Source of the DNA: an uncultured Bacteroidales bacterium
GTDB taxonomy: Bacteria > Bacteroidota > Bacteroidia > Bacteroidales > P3
Reading direction: 5' to 3'
Assembly (NCBI GenBank): GCA_900314725.1
Contig: OMWJ01000001.1
Coordinates: 124,001 to 188,000, forward strand
DNA: 64,000 bases
Shown: positions 8,207 through 16,801 of the stretch, one piece after another
Numbering within the stretch: position 1 is the first letter of the stretch
Layout of the letters: every line of letters starts with the position of its first letter
Program-made: the position numbers and the translations under genes
The notes under the pieces: generated by a model
Told to the model about the DNA's origin: nothing
The model's input: the letters and a program-made list of their open reading frames with translations, nothing else
Databases searched by the model: none

Positions 8207-8231
8207 AGGAGTACTTATTATAAGTACTCCT
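8207..8231. terminator. Bidirectional intrinsic terminator
   Basis: A perfect 11 bp stem (8207-8217 with 8221-8231, AGGAGTACTTA and its complement), flanked by an A-run on the left and a T-rich run on the right. It lies between converging gene 7481-8107 and pepD. Confidence 0.85.
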
Positions 8232-8251
8232 CTAAACTTTTTATTAAATTT

Positions 8252-9712
8252 TTATTTCTTTGGTATATTTTTTAAAATATCAAGAGTATGTTGCCAAAAC
8301 ATTTCTAATGTATGAATATCCATTTTTTCATCTGGTGAATGTACTCCTCTTAATGTAGGACCAAAGCTTATCATATCCATTCCAGGATATTTCTTACCAA
8401 TAAGACCGCATTCCAAACCAGCGTGAATAGCTCTTACTATAGGTTTCTTTCCAAACAAACGTTCGTATGATTTTACTACTACATCAAGAATTTCACTATC
8501 TGTATTAGGTGTCCATCCAGGATAACCATCAGTATGTTCTACTCTGCAACCTCCTAAAAGCATACATGCTTCTACTCTTGTTTTGGCTGCTTCTAATGCA
8601 CTTTCTACGCTACTTCGTTGAGAAGTTACAATATGTACTTCATTTTCTTTTATCTTAATACTTGCAAGATTAGTACTTGTTTCAACAAAGTTAGGTATTT
8701 CCCTGCTCATAGCCAAAACACCATGAGGAATAGCATACAAACAGTTTAGTAATCTTGTAGCATCCTCTCTTGTCATCATTGTTTGAGGTCTGTCAGTTTT
8801 TTCTATAGTTATATTAAGGTTAGACTCTGTTGTACGGAATTCAAACTGCATACTTTCTGTCATTTCTTTTACAATTTGAAGCATGCGTTGTTCATCGTTA
8901 GGATTAACCATAAACCAAACTTTAGCTTCTCTTGCTATTGCATTTCTCAGATTTCCTCCTTCTATGTTGCATAGCTTTATTTTGCATTCCGTATTCAGTT
9001 TCCAAAAGATACGAGTAAATAGTTTATTTGCACAAGCCAATCCTTTGTTTATATCATCACCAGAGTGTCCTCCTTTTAGTCCTTTGATATGTAAAAGGTA
9101 AGGCATGGCTTTCTGGCAAGCAGGTTCCATCGTTATAGGCATATAACCTAAAGTATCTACACCTCCTGCACAACCTATAAACATTTCTCCTTCATCTTCA
9201 CTGTCAAGATTGATAAGAATACGAGATTTTAAAACGTCATTACCTAAATTGAATGCTCCTGTTAGTCCTGTTTCTTCATCTATAGTAAATAAACATTCCA
9301 AGTCAGGATGAGGTATATCATTGCTTGCAAGTATAGCCAAAGCAGTTGCAACACCTATTCCGTCATCTGCTCCAAGAGTAGTTCCCTTTGCTTTTAGCCA
9401 ACCATCTTCAACATATGTTTCTATGGCATCTTTTTCAAAATCAAATACTTTGTCTGAATTTTTTTCACATACCATATCCATGTGTGATTGCAAACAAACC
9501 ATTTTTCTATCTTCCATGCCTTTAGTAGCAGGCTTTCTGATAATAACATTACCAACCTTATCTACTATTGTTTCCAAATTGTGACTCTCTCCCCATTGTT
9601 TCAGATAGGCACTCATTTTGTCTTCTTTCTTACTTGGACGTGGAATAGAAAGTATAGGTTTAAACTGTTCAAAAACAGCCTTAGGTTCCAAATTATCTAA
9701 ATGTTCATTCAT
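8252..9712 (-). CDS. pepD: Aminoacyl-histidine dipeptidase (PepD), M20 family
   Basis: A 486-residue zinc dipeptidase of family M20C, the normal length for PepD, which splits Xaa-His and other dipeptides in the cytoplasm. Visible active-site motifs are LQSHMDMVCEK (metal-binding His-x-Asp), TTLGADDGIG (bridging aspartate), TIDEETGLTGAFNLG (catalytic glutamates), GLKGGHSGDDI (dimerisation or lid His) and GLECGLIGKKYPG near the C-terminus. There is no signal peptide. It is transcribed alone, and a TAAATTTG element on the minus strand at 9735-9742 is a plausible -7 box. Confidence 0.95.
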   Translation of the reverse strand: MNEHLDNLEPKAVFEQFKPILSIPRPSKKEDKMSAYLKQWGESHNLETIVDKVGNVIIRKPATKGMEDRKMVCLQSHMDMVCEKNSDKVFDFEKDAIETYVEDGWLKAKGTTLGADDGIGVATALAILASNDIPHPDLECLFTIDEETGLTGAFNLGNDVLKSRILINLDSEDEGEMFIGCAGGVDTLGYMPITMEPACQKAMPYLLHIKGLKGGHSGDDINKGLACANKLFTRIFWKLNTECKIKLCNIEGGNLRNAIAREAKVWFMVNPNDEQRMLQIVKEMTESMQFEFRTTESNLNITIEKTDRPQTMMTREDATRLLNCLYAIPHGVLAMSREIPNFVETSTNLASIKIKENEVHIVTSQRSSVESALEAAKTRVEACMLLGGCRVEHTDGYPGWTPNTDSEILDVVVKSYERLFGKKPIVRAIHAGLECGLIGKKYPGMDMISFGPTLRGVHSPDEKMDIHTLEMFWQHTLDILKNIPKK

Positions 9713-9857
9713 GATTTTTATATTTTTTTGTTGTCAAATTTAGTATAAAACGAAACCATTCTTTATTTTATTATGTAGTTTTCAAAAATTTACTCTGTTA
9801 AAAAATTTTTAGAAACTTTATTCTATATTCTGTTCTTAAAATTTTCAGATTTTAGAC

Positions 9858-9896
9858 GATGACGACACCTATAGGATACGGTTGTCGTCGTCAACG
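9858..9896. repeat. GC-rich palindromic element, copy 1 (inverted)
   Basis: A 39 bp imperfect palindrome built from GACGACGACAACC and GGTGTCGTCATC arms around TAT. Read on the minus strand it equals copy 2 (10108-10146) except for one base near the centre. It stands out in a surrounding sequence that is almost all A and T. Confidence 0.8.
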
Positions 9897-9903
9897 TACA
9901 AAA

Positions 9904-9929
9904 TTAGGTACTTATGTATAAGTACCTAA
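9904..9929. terminator. Hairpin, possible terminator
   Basis: A perfect 11 bp stem TTAGGTACTTA/TAAGTACCTAA with a 4-base loop, in the gene-free region right of pepD. There is no strong T-run, so termination is uncertain. Confidence 0.4.
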
Positions 9930-9980
9930 AATTCAGGTATTAAACATTGTGTAATAAAATTTATTTAATATATTGTTTTC

Positions 9981-10146
9981 TATGTTTGTTTACGGAGCTG
10001 TTTGTCTACAACGTACTGATGATAAATTAAAACAATAGTTAAATTAAAAAAAGCATTGATAATCAATCTTATGATGTTTATTTATATTTGATTTTTGTAA
10101 ATAAAAACGTTGACGACGACAACCGTATTCTATAGGTGTCGTCATC
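9981..10146 (+). repeat. 166 bp tandem repeat unit 1, with palindrome copy 2
   Basis: Starts TATGTTTGTTTACGG and ends with the GC-rich palindrome (10108-10146). It is followed with no gap by unit 2, which has the same layout and differs at roughly a dozen bases. It contains no reading frame of note. Confidence 0.85.
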
Positions 10147-10313
10147 TATGTTTGTTTACGGAACTGTTTGTCTACAACGTGCTGATGATAAATTAAGACA
10201 ATAGTTAGATTAAAAAAAGCACTGATAATCAATCTTATGATGTTTATTTATATTTGATTTTTGTAAATAAAAATGATGACGACGACAACAGTATTCCTAT
10301 AGGCGTCGTCATC
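10147..10313 (+). repeat. 167 bp tandem repeat unit 2, with palindrome copy 3
   Basis: A direct copy of unit 1 beginning exactly where it ends and finishing with the third palindrome (10274-10313). Several of the differences keep the palindrome arms similar. There is no transposase or gene inside. It could be a duplicated small mobile or regulatory element. Confidence 0.85.
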
Positions 10314-10382
10314 TCTTTTAAAAAATTTTAAACTTAAAATACAACTATGACAACAAAAAAATACTCTCTATATGTAATCATC

Positions 10383-10470
10383 AGGATTCAAGAAAAAAAC
10401 ATCAAAACTTTTTTCACCAAAACCAAGACTTTTACCAATAAACATCAAATCTTATACATAAAAAGACTAA
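10383..10470. repeat. Intergenic 21-22 bp periodic word array (copy 2)
   Basis: Words AAAACTT (10404), AAGACTT (10425) and AAATCTT (10447), spaced 21 and 22 bp and each preceded by CATC or ACC, the same vocabulary as the array near 1.2 kb. A weaker AGGATTC lies 21 bp before the first. The rest of 10314-10627 is A/T-rich with no gene seen. Confidence 0.55.
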
Positions 10471-10627
10471 GCAATTTAGTATATGTTTTCGTTTTTGGAC
10501 AATCAATATGTTTATAAATGTTTTACAGTATATCTTCTTTATTGTTTAATATATAAGATATTAATATCCTTAGATTTCTATAAATATAAATTTTTTTGAA
10601 AAAAAATTCACATATTAAAAATTTTAG

Positions 10628-10635
10628 TAACTTTG
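10628..10635 (+). promoter_or_regulatory. -7 promoter element for the BREX operon
   Basis: TAACTTTG, identical to the element before leader A. Transcription would start near 10641 and give a leader of about 160 nt before brxP. This is the only good TAnnTTTG in the 500 bp upstream of the operon. Confidence 0.55.
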
Positions 10636-10640
10636 CAATT

Positions 10641-10803
10641 GTTTTCTGTTCTTGGAAAGCAATATAAGTCAAAAGAAATGTTTTGCATTATTGTCATGCT
10701 ATAGTTATACATGATATAAAGCACATAAGTCTCATGCGTTTCTTATTGTTGAACAATAGATATCCGTTGGAGACTTGGGATTAGAAAGGAATAGACCTGC
10801 AAC
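10641..10803 (+). ncRNA. Candidate structured 5' leader of the BREX operon (leader B)
   Basis: The stretch between the -7 element and the GTG of brxP contains a hairpin TCATG/CATGA around ctatagttata (10694-10713). A longer stem AAGTCTC (10727-10733) with GAGACTT (10770-10776) encloses a second hairpin TATTG/CAATA. The order (hairpin with ctatagttatac, then a stem around a hairpin, then GG-A-rich sequence) parallels leader A at 1329-1614, although the primary sequence has drifted. A short purine-rich AGAAAGGAA (10782-10790) lies about 14 bp before the start codon. I cannot name the family; attenuation or another RNA switch is an inference. Confidence 0.45.
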
Positions 10804-13332
10804 GTGTTTAAAGTTGTATGGGATAAAGAATATAATGGAGTGCGACTCACACAGTCGCCGCAGGGCGAGGCTCTGAACGTGTCGCCACGGCCGGTCTTCT
10901 TTGAGGAGTTGGATTTCCTTAAGATGGAGGGTCATGGATGGAAGTATCCGCGATGCAAGGAACCTCTTTTATGGGCATGCGAGCGGAGGTATTTCTATCG
11001 TGGCGAGGTGGTGCTTGAGGTTCATGGGGGTAATATTTTCGATGCGCCATCGGTGGAACCGAAAGTGCAGAAACTGACATTGAAGCCTGTTGACATGGAT
11101 CGCCTTCGAGAGCGAAACGAAGATGCTATGTTTATCATCGAACATGAGGCAATGAATTTCATTGATGAGACTTACCAACGCTACCGAGGTATCGCACGTG
11201 TCAGTGAAAAGAACCCTGATATTGATTTCCAGCAGTTGGCAGAGCGTCAGACGAAACAGAGTAAGGAAAAACATGTGGTTATAAAAGAGGATTGCGACAG
11301 CTTCGACATTATGCCTCTGAGCGAAGCTGAACGGCAAGGAAAGAAACCAGTGTTGAGTGGAAGAGTGGAAATGTTTATTTCCTCGTTCAGCGGTGGCAAA
11401 GATTCAGCGGTGGTGCTTGACCTGGTGAGCCGAGTTGTTCCTCCTGAGGACTTTCTTGTCATATATAGTGATACAGGATATGAACTTCCCACTTCTTTGG
11501 AGCTATATGAAGAAGTGCAGAAATACTATCACGCTACACAGCCGGACCTTCGTTTCTATACAGCCCGAAACCATCAGTCTGTTCTTTACTATTGGGATCA
11601 GATGGGTAGCCCTAGCCGAATACATCGTTGGTGTTGCGCGGTGATGAAAACAGCACCTCTTTATCGTCTGTTGAAAGAGTTGAATGGCAAAGAAAAACAA
11701 CCATATACACTTGCATTCGAGGGCGTCCGTGGAGAAGAAAGCGAAACTCGTTCCTCCTATGATCGAATTGGCAAAGGCGTAAAGCACAACAATGTAATAA
11801 ATGCCAGACCTATATTTGATTGGAATGTTGTTGAAGTATGGCTTTATATTTTTTTCAATAGATTACCAATAAATGCCGCATATAGAAAAGGATTAAATCG
11901 AGTTGGTTGTGTATTGTGTCCATTAGCAACAGAGTTGGGCGATTGCTTGGATAATATGTTTTTCCCAGATACAGCAAAACCTTTCATTAATAAGCTCCGA
12001 GAAATTTCAAAAGTTGTTGGAGTAAAAAACATTGATAGTTACATAAAGGAACGCAAATGGAAGGTTCGTGCGGGTGGAAATAATATTAAGACAGAATCTT
12101 CTGTATTATTTTCTAGTAAAGAACCCTGTATTGATGCTACAGTATCAAATCCTAAGGAGAATTTATTCGAATGGATTAAAACTCTCGGTATAATAAAACA
12201 TACAGATAGCACATCGTTGTCTGTTAAATATGGAGATAAGATATACTCTATCAAAGTAGATGGAGCAGATACTAGTAAAATATCAATTACTATACCCAAT
12301 GCATCTAGTGACATAAAATTTGTAGGTCACGTTAAAAGAGTCCTAAATAAAACTGCTCATTGTGTTCATTGTGAAGTCTGTGAAGTTGAATGTCCGACAG
12401 GCGCACTTACGATTGTTCCACGTTTACGAGTAGATGAAAAAAAATGCATACATTGCCATAAATGCTTGGACTTTATTGAGATGGGATGTGAGGTCGCGAA
12501 TTCATTAAAGAAAACAATAACATTAAAAGATAGCAATATGACTGATAATAAAACACCTGTAAAAAGTTATAACACATTTGGATTCCGCCAATTGTGGTTA
12601 TCTAGTTATTTTAATAGCTACAATACGTTCTTTGAAGGAACTGCTGATGGAGCCATACCCACAGCAAAGCAAATGCCTATGTTTAAGAGATGGTTAAAGG
12701 ATGCTGGTATAATAACTGATACAAAAGGGAAAATATCTTCGATCGGAGAGTTGTTGGCATCCGCATATAGCAGAAACGAAAAAAAAGTGTGGGAAATAAA
12801 CTGGATCAATCTTTGCAATAACATGGAACTGATAGATTGGTTCATAAACACATTGGCTATCAATAAAAGATATGAAAAAGCAGAAATAGATTTGTTGTTT
12901 GCAGACACTTTCTCTACACTAACAAAAGATACCCGGACAAATGCTATGAAAGCATTCCTTAATACATTAAAAGAAAGCCCGTATGGGGATAGTATTCCTG
13001 TTGGTGTTGTAGAACTCAAAGGAAACAATGTGACTGGAATAAGTCGTCACCCTCACAATGACCTCTCATTGGTGGCTCTTGCATATTCGCTATACCGCTA
13101 TGCAGAGAATGTTGGACGGTGGTCGCTTACGGTATCGGAATTTTACAATGAGAACCAGCGGGAAGGAATCTATCGTCAGTTTGGTATTGAACGTGATGTA
13201 CTGGAACGCAAATTACGTTCATTGCAAGAGGAAGGGAACCGTGTGTTGAGTGTGGAGTTGGCAATGGGTCTGGACAATATTATATTGAGACAAGACCTTA
13301 ATTCATTAGATATATTGAAAATGTTTCTATAA
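10804..13332 (+). CDS. brxP: BREX type 4 PAPS-reductase-domain protein BrxP
   Basis: An 842-residue multi-domain protein. Residues 185-400 form a PAPS-reductase/ATP-pyrophosphatase domain with the PP-loop SFSGGKDSAVV (196-201 = SGGKDS), RWCCAV (C277, C278) and GCVLCPLATELGDC (C369, C372, C381), as in DndC of DNA phosphorothioation systems. Residues 510-570 form a ferredoxin module with two four-cysteine clusters (C520, C523, C526, C530 and C548, C551, C554, C562). Residues 590-840 match the DUF4007 type (SYNTFGFRQLWLSS). BrxP is the signature gene of type 4 BREX, which lacks the PglX methylase. The start is GTG at 10804, which gives the expected FKVVWDKEYNGV beginning. The stop is 3 bp before brxC. 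Base composition changes sharply inside the gene (58% G+C at 10861-10920, 30% at 11821-11880, 47% at 13021-13080). Confidence 0.88.
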   Translation: MFKVVWDKEYNGVRLTQSPQGEALNVSPRPVFFEELDFLKMEGHGWKYPRCKEPLLWACERRYFYRGEVVLEVHGGNIFDAPSVEPKVQKLTLKPVDMDRLRERNEDAMFIIEHEAMNFIDETYQRYRGIARVSEKNPDIDFQQLAERQTKQSKEKHVVIKEDCDSFDIMPLSEAERQGKKPVLSGRVEMFISSFSGGKDSAVVLDLVSRVVPPEDFLVIYSDTGYELPTSLELYEEVQKYYHATQPDLRFYTARNHQSVLYYWDQMGSPSRIHRWCCAVMKTAPLYRLLKELNGKEKQPYTLAFEGVRGEESETRSSYDRIGKGVKHNNVINARPIFDWNVVEVWLYIFFNRLPINAAYRKGLNRVGCVLCPLATELGDCLDNMFFPDTAKPFINKLREISKVVGVKNIDSYIKERKWKVRAGGNNIKTESSVLFSSKEPCIDATVSNPKENLFEWIKTLGIIKHTDSTSLSVKYGDKIYSIKVDGADTSKISITIPNASSDIKFVGHVKRVLNKTAHCVHCEVCEVECPTGALTIVPRLRVDEKKCIHCHKCLDFIEMGCEVANSLKKTITLKDSNMTDNKTPVKSYNTFGFRQLWLSSYFNSYNTFFEGTADGAIPTAKQMPMFKRWLKDAGIITDTKGKISSIGELLASAYSRNEKKVWEINWINLCNNMELIDWFINTLAINKRYEKAEIDLLFADTFSTLTKDTRTNAMKAFLNTLKESPYGDSIPVGVVELKGNNVTGISRHPHNDLSLVALAYSLYRYAENVGRWSLTVSEFYNENQREGIYRQFGIERDVLERKLRSLQEEGNRVLSVELAMGLDNIILRQDLNSLDILKMFL

Positions 13333-13335
13333 ATT

Positions 13336-16300
13336 ATGGAACAAAGATACTCAGATTTTATACGTATGCAGGCCGACTTCCAGCCGGTGTACGATATTAC
13401 TGCAGAACGCACAGCCGATGCTTGGCAGTCGTTTATTCCTACAGATCAATTCTGCCGATTACTAAGTCAGACACTAACGGCAATGACAAGTAGTGAGCAA
13501 TCAAAGCGACGCAGTATGTGGCTGCGTGGTACATTTGGCACAGGCAAAAGCCATGCCAGTGCCGTGATAAAGCATTTATTGAGCGATCCGTTGGATGCTA
13601 TAGAAAACTATATTGAAAGCATTCCTAATGTGTCGCTTCGAGAACAACTGCGTGCCGTCAGGAAACAGAAGCGTTTTTTTGCTGTTACCCTGAAAGGTGT
13701 GGAGAAAGCGTATGATGTACCCAGATTCAAGTTGTCATTGCAACATGCCACGCTCAAGGCACTCCGCGATGCGGGCTATACTGACGTCGTCATACATTCT
13801 GACTTTGTAGAGGCATTGAAGTATATGGATCAGCACGAGAATATAGTAAAGGAAGTAATCCAAAACGACTTGCAACTCGGAGCATTGGCTGGCACATTGG
13901 AGAAACTCCGCAAACGGCTTGAAGAAGAGGACAACGATACATATATGCAGTTGGAACGGGCTTTGCAGGAGAAACATAGCGTGGTGCTGGCTCAAGACAC
14001 AATAAGCGACTGGCTTGCCGAAGTGGAACAAGAATTAGAGAAACGTGATATAGCCAATGGCCTCATCATTTTCTGGGATGAATTCTCGTCCGTGATAGAC
14101 ACTATTAAGAGCGACCGAATCAATGTTCTTCAAAACATAGCAGAGAAGAGTCGACATACTGGGCTATTCTTATTCCTAATTTCTCACCGAGTACAGGTTG
14201 ACGAATCGCGAGGTAGCGACGACCTTTCAAAAATGAAAGACCGTTTCTACAATGTGGATTATGCAATGGATGAGGTTTCAACCTACCTCATTATGAAACA
14301 CACCTTTCAGCCAAAGAACAAGTTTGATGTCAGCGTAATGTGCTATAACATCACGGAGAATTTGGGAGACCTTTTCGACTATTTGTGTGGTTCAAATGAG
14401 GAGGAAAGAGATAATATCAAAGGCTTGTTTCCGTTGCATCCTTATACTGCTTATCTGTGCAGCCGTATGAGTCGTCTGTTACAATCAGAGAGTGCCAGCC
14501 GTAGTGTATTGCGTTTTATGAACGATGAGGAATATGGCTTTCGGGGGTTCATTAACAATGAGTTTACCTATGCGCAAAGGGTGATGCTCACGGCTGACAG
14601 ATTATGGGACTTCTTTCTGCCATCATTCGAGGCTGATTCTCGCTGTGGAACGTTTATTTCCACATGGAGTAGTTATCGCGAGCGGGTAGAAAAACAAGGT
14701 ATGAACTATTTGCGAGTATTCAAAGTTGTACTGCTGCTCAATGCTCTTGGCGTAGGATTGGATCGCGAAGGGAAAGCTGACAAGTTGGCTCCAACAACTG
14801 ACAACCTACGACTGATTTTTGCTGGTGATAGTTGGGTAGAACCCCTCCTAGACAAGGTACTCCAATGGCTTGACCAAAATAGCATTGTAAACTGTAATGT
14901 TATGGGAGAGTACAAGATTTCGTCATCGAGCTACGACCCAGCAGAAGTGCAACGAGAGAAACAGAAAATAGAGTTGGAATACAAGACAGCAGTACGATTC
15001 TTGGAATATGTAGACGATCAGAAACGTATGCTAATACAGATGTTTGATACGCAAAGCACGAGCAACCCAATGGGTACCCTATACAGACCCGCAGAGGTTC
15101 TTCTATGCTCCGCAGAGGATAACGAAGCTTTGATGCGGAGTATGATGCAAAAACACGCTACAAAAAAAACGAATCATCTACATATTGTAATAGTGCTTGC
15201 ATTACGTCCTGACAATCGTGACGAAGTAATGAACCGCTTGCAGGACTTTGCAATAAGCATTCCCAATATCATCATAATGTTGCCGGATGAGACTTTGGGT
15301 GAAACAACAACACAATTCATCAACGCTCTTACTGCACTCAAAGTATCCAAGATTCATTTTAATGAAAAAGATGCAGAGGAAAACAACCGCCAGGCAACAC
15401 AACATATCAAAAATTGGATACAGCGTTTGAAAAACGGTACATACCGTCTTTATTTTGGTGATAAGTGCTTCAGTGACGGTATTGTTCAAAATGCAAACCG
15501 TCTTCTTAATGGCACGATTGCATACAAGATATTTCCACAGGGTTTTGAAGCCGTCAGGAGTTATCGTAATGGGGAAACCAATGCCACATTTTTTAAAGAG
15601 GGAAGGGCACCCGCGTTGTCCAAACAGATAATGGAGGCTCGTACTCGAGAAGACATGTTAGACTTTAAAGGAAGTAACAGACCATGTCTGCAAGTGTTTG
15701 AATTTGGAGGAAACAATTTGGTAGACGATGTGTGCGGTATGGACGAAGAGACACTGAAGGGCGATTCTTGGTTGGCTGCCGTTTGCCGTAAAGTAGATGA
15801 ATGTATGACCAAAGCCCGTACGCATTATGCTGACAGATTCTCTTTGAGTGAGGTACTCTCAGATTTTGTAAGAGCTCCTTATGGATTTTTCCAAACGCCA
15901 GCGTGCTATGCCGCACTCACCTATGCCTTGAGAAAGCACAGGACAGACCTGTTTATTCCCAGTACTTCACAAGTGATAACAGAGGACAAACTTGAAGATA
16001 TGATTGCCTTACTGTTTAAAATGTGGCAAGATGGTACTTCAGAACCTAACAACAAACTGTTGCTACGCTTCGGCTCAAAAGAAGAAAGCAAGATAACAGA
16101 GCTTCTTGGTCAGGTCTTTAATTTCAAAAATATTCCGGGGGTCAATCCAAACGAAGTGAAGAGCCTTGGGATAGCCAAATGGGGAATTCAGGAGTACTGC
16201 AAGTCTGTGGTCGGCCTACCTTTATGGTCTGTAAAATATTGCGCTGATGCAACCCCTACACTCCGTCAATATGTTGATGAGCTTATATCTCTTCTTGAGA

Positions 16301-16797
16301 TGGACACCCCTACAGTGGAGAAAATAAAGGCTGTAGTACCACATGTTGATAGTGCAAGAATTGACCTACACGACTTATTAACGAAAAAAACTAATTTTGG
16401 AGAAGGTTTCGCTCGTTATATAACTGATATTGACGGGGTGGAGATAGAAGAAGTGTGGCGCGGAGAGCTAATGGACGAATTGAGATTGAAACTACCCCCT
16501 GAGACCGCATTTTGGAGGGAAACAGATGTTGAGAACTGTGTACTTAAATTCTACAACAAAAAGACACGCCCAACAGAGCCTGCACTCAAACCGTTTGGAT
16601 TGGGTGGCGAAAACTCGCAAGCAACTTATACTTCATTAGAATCTATTACACCATTCAAACCGGCAATGGATGCCAAGAAGAAGGCAAAAGAGCGAGTTCA
16701 CAATGCTAAGTTTGAGAATTACCAATGGCAGATGATTCTTTCAGAGTTGATTGAGGCTCACCCTGAAATATCAGAATATATAATAAATAGGCTATAG
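13336..16797 (+). CDS. brxC: BREX P-loop ATPase BrxC
   Basis: A 1153-residue protein with an N-terminal AAA-like ATPase domain. Walker A is GTFGTGKSH at 65-73 and a Walker B-type acidic segment is NGLIIFWDEFSSVID at 241-255. Both positions and the length fit BrxC/PglY, the large ATPase shared by nearly all BREX types and required for defence. Residues around 940-1150 are rich in charged helices. It follows brxP by 3 bp and precedes pglZ by 4 bp, so the genes are surely one transcript. It has no signal peptide or membrane segment. Its partner in the complex is probably PglZ, by analogy with other BREX types. The G+C content is well above that of the flanking chromosome. Confidence 0.92.
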   Translation: MEQRYSDFIRMQADFQPVYDITAERTADAWQSFIPTDQFCRLLSQTLTAMTSSEQSKRRSMWLRGTFGTGKSHASAVIKHLLSDPLDAIENYIESIPNVSLREQLRAVRKQKRFFAVTLKGVEKAYDVPRFKLSLQHATLKALRDAGYTDVVIHSDFVEALKYMDQHENIVKEVIQNDLQLGALAGTLEKLRKRLEEEDNDTYMQLERALQEKHSVVLAQDTISDWLAEVEQELEKRDIANGLIIFWDEFSSVIDTIKSDRINVLQNIAEKSRHTGLFLFLISHRVQVDESRGSDDLSKMKDRFYNVDYAMDEVSTYLIMKHTFQPKNKFDVSVMCYNITENLGDLFDYLCGSNEEERDNIKGLFPLHPYTAYLCSRMSRLLQSESASRSVLRFMNDEEYGFRGFINNEFTYAQRVMLTADRLWDFFLPSFEADSRCGTFISTWSSYRERVEKQGMNYLRVFKVVLLLNALGVGLDREGKADKLAPTTDNLRLIFAGDSWVEPLLDKVLQWLDQNSIVNCNVMGEYKISSSSYDPAEVQREKQKIELEYKTAVRFLEYVDDQKRMLIQMFDTQSTSNPMGTLYRPAEVLLCSAEDNEALMRSMMQKHATKKTNHLHIVIVLALRPDNRDEVMNRLQDFAISIPNIIIMLPDETLGETTTQFINALTALKVSKIHFNEKDAEENNRQATQHIKNWIQRLKNGTYRLYFGDKCFSDGIVQNANRLLNGTIAYKIFPQGFEAVRSYRNGETNATFFKEGRAPALSKQIMEARTREDMLDFKGSNRPCLQVFEFGGNNLVDDVCGMDEETLKGDSWLAAVCRKVDECMTKARTHYADRFSLSEVLSDFVRAPYGFFQTPACYAALTYALRKHRTDLFIPSTSQVITEDKLEDMIALLFKMWQDGTSEPNNKLLLRFGSKEESKITELLGQVFNFKNIPGVNPNEVKSLGIAKWGIQEYCKSVVGLPLWSVKYCADATPTLRQYVDELISLLEMDTPTVEKIKAVVPHVDSARIDLHDLLTKKTNFGEGFARYITDIDGVEIEEVWRGELMDELRLKLPPETAFWRETDVENCVLKFYNKKTRPTEPALKPFGLGGENSQATYTSLESITPFKPAMDAKKKAKERVHNAKFENYQWQMILSELIEAHPEISEYIINRL

Positions 16798-16801
16798 TAC
16801 G

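Noticed and set aside
9858..10313. CRISPR-like or rRNA-related repeats
   Set aside because: Only two long tandem units with palindromes; no short spacers, no cas genes and no rRNA sequence.
10732..10935. A frame on the opposite strand over the brxP start
   Set aside because: It is antisense to the GTG-started brxP and its leader, and has no recognisable domain.
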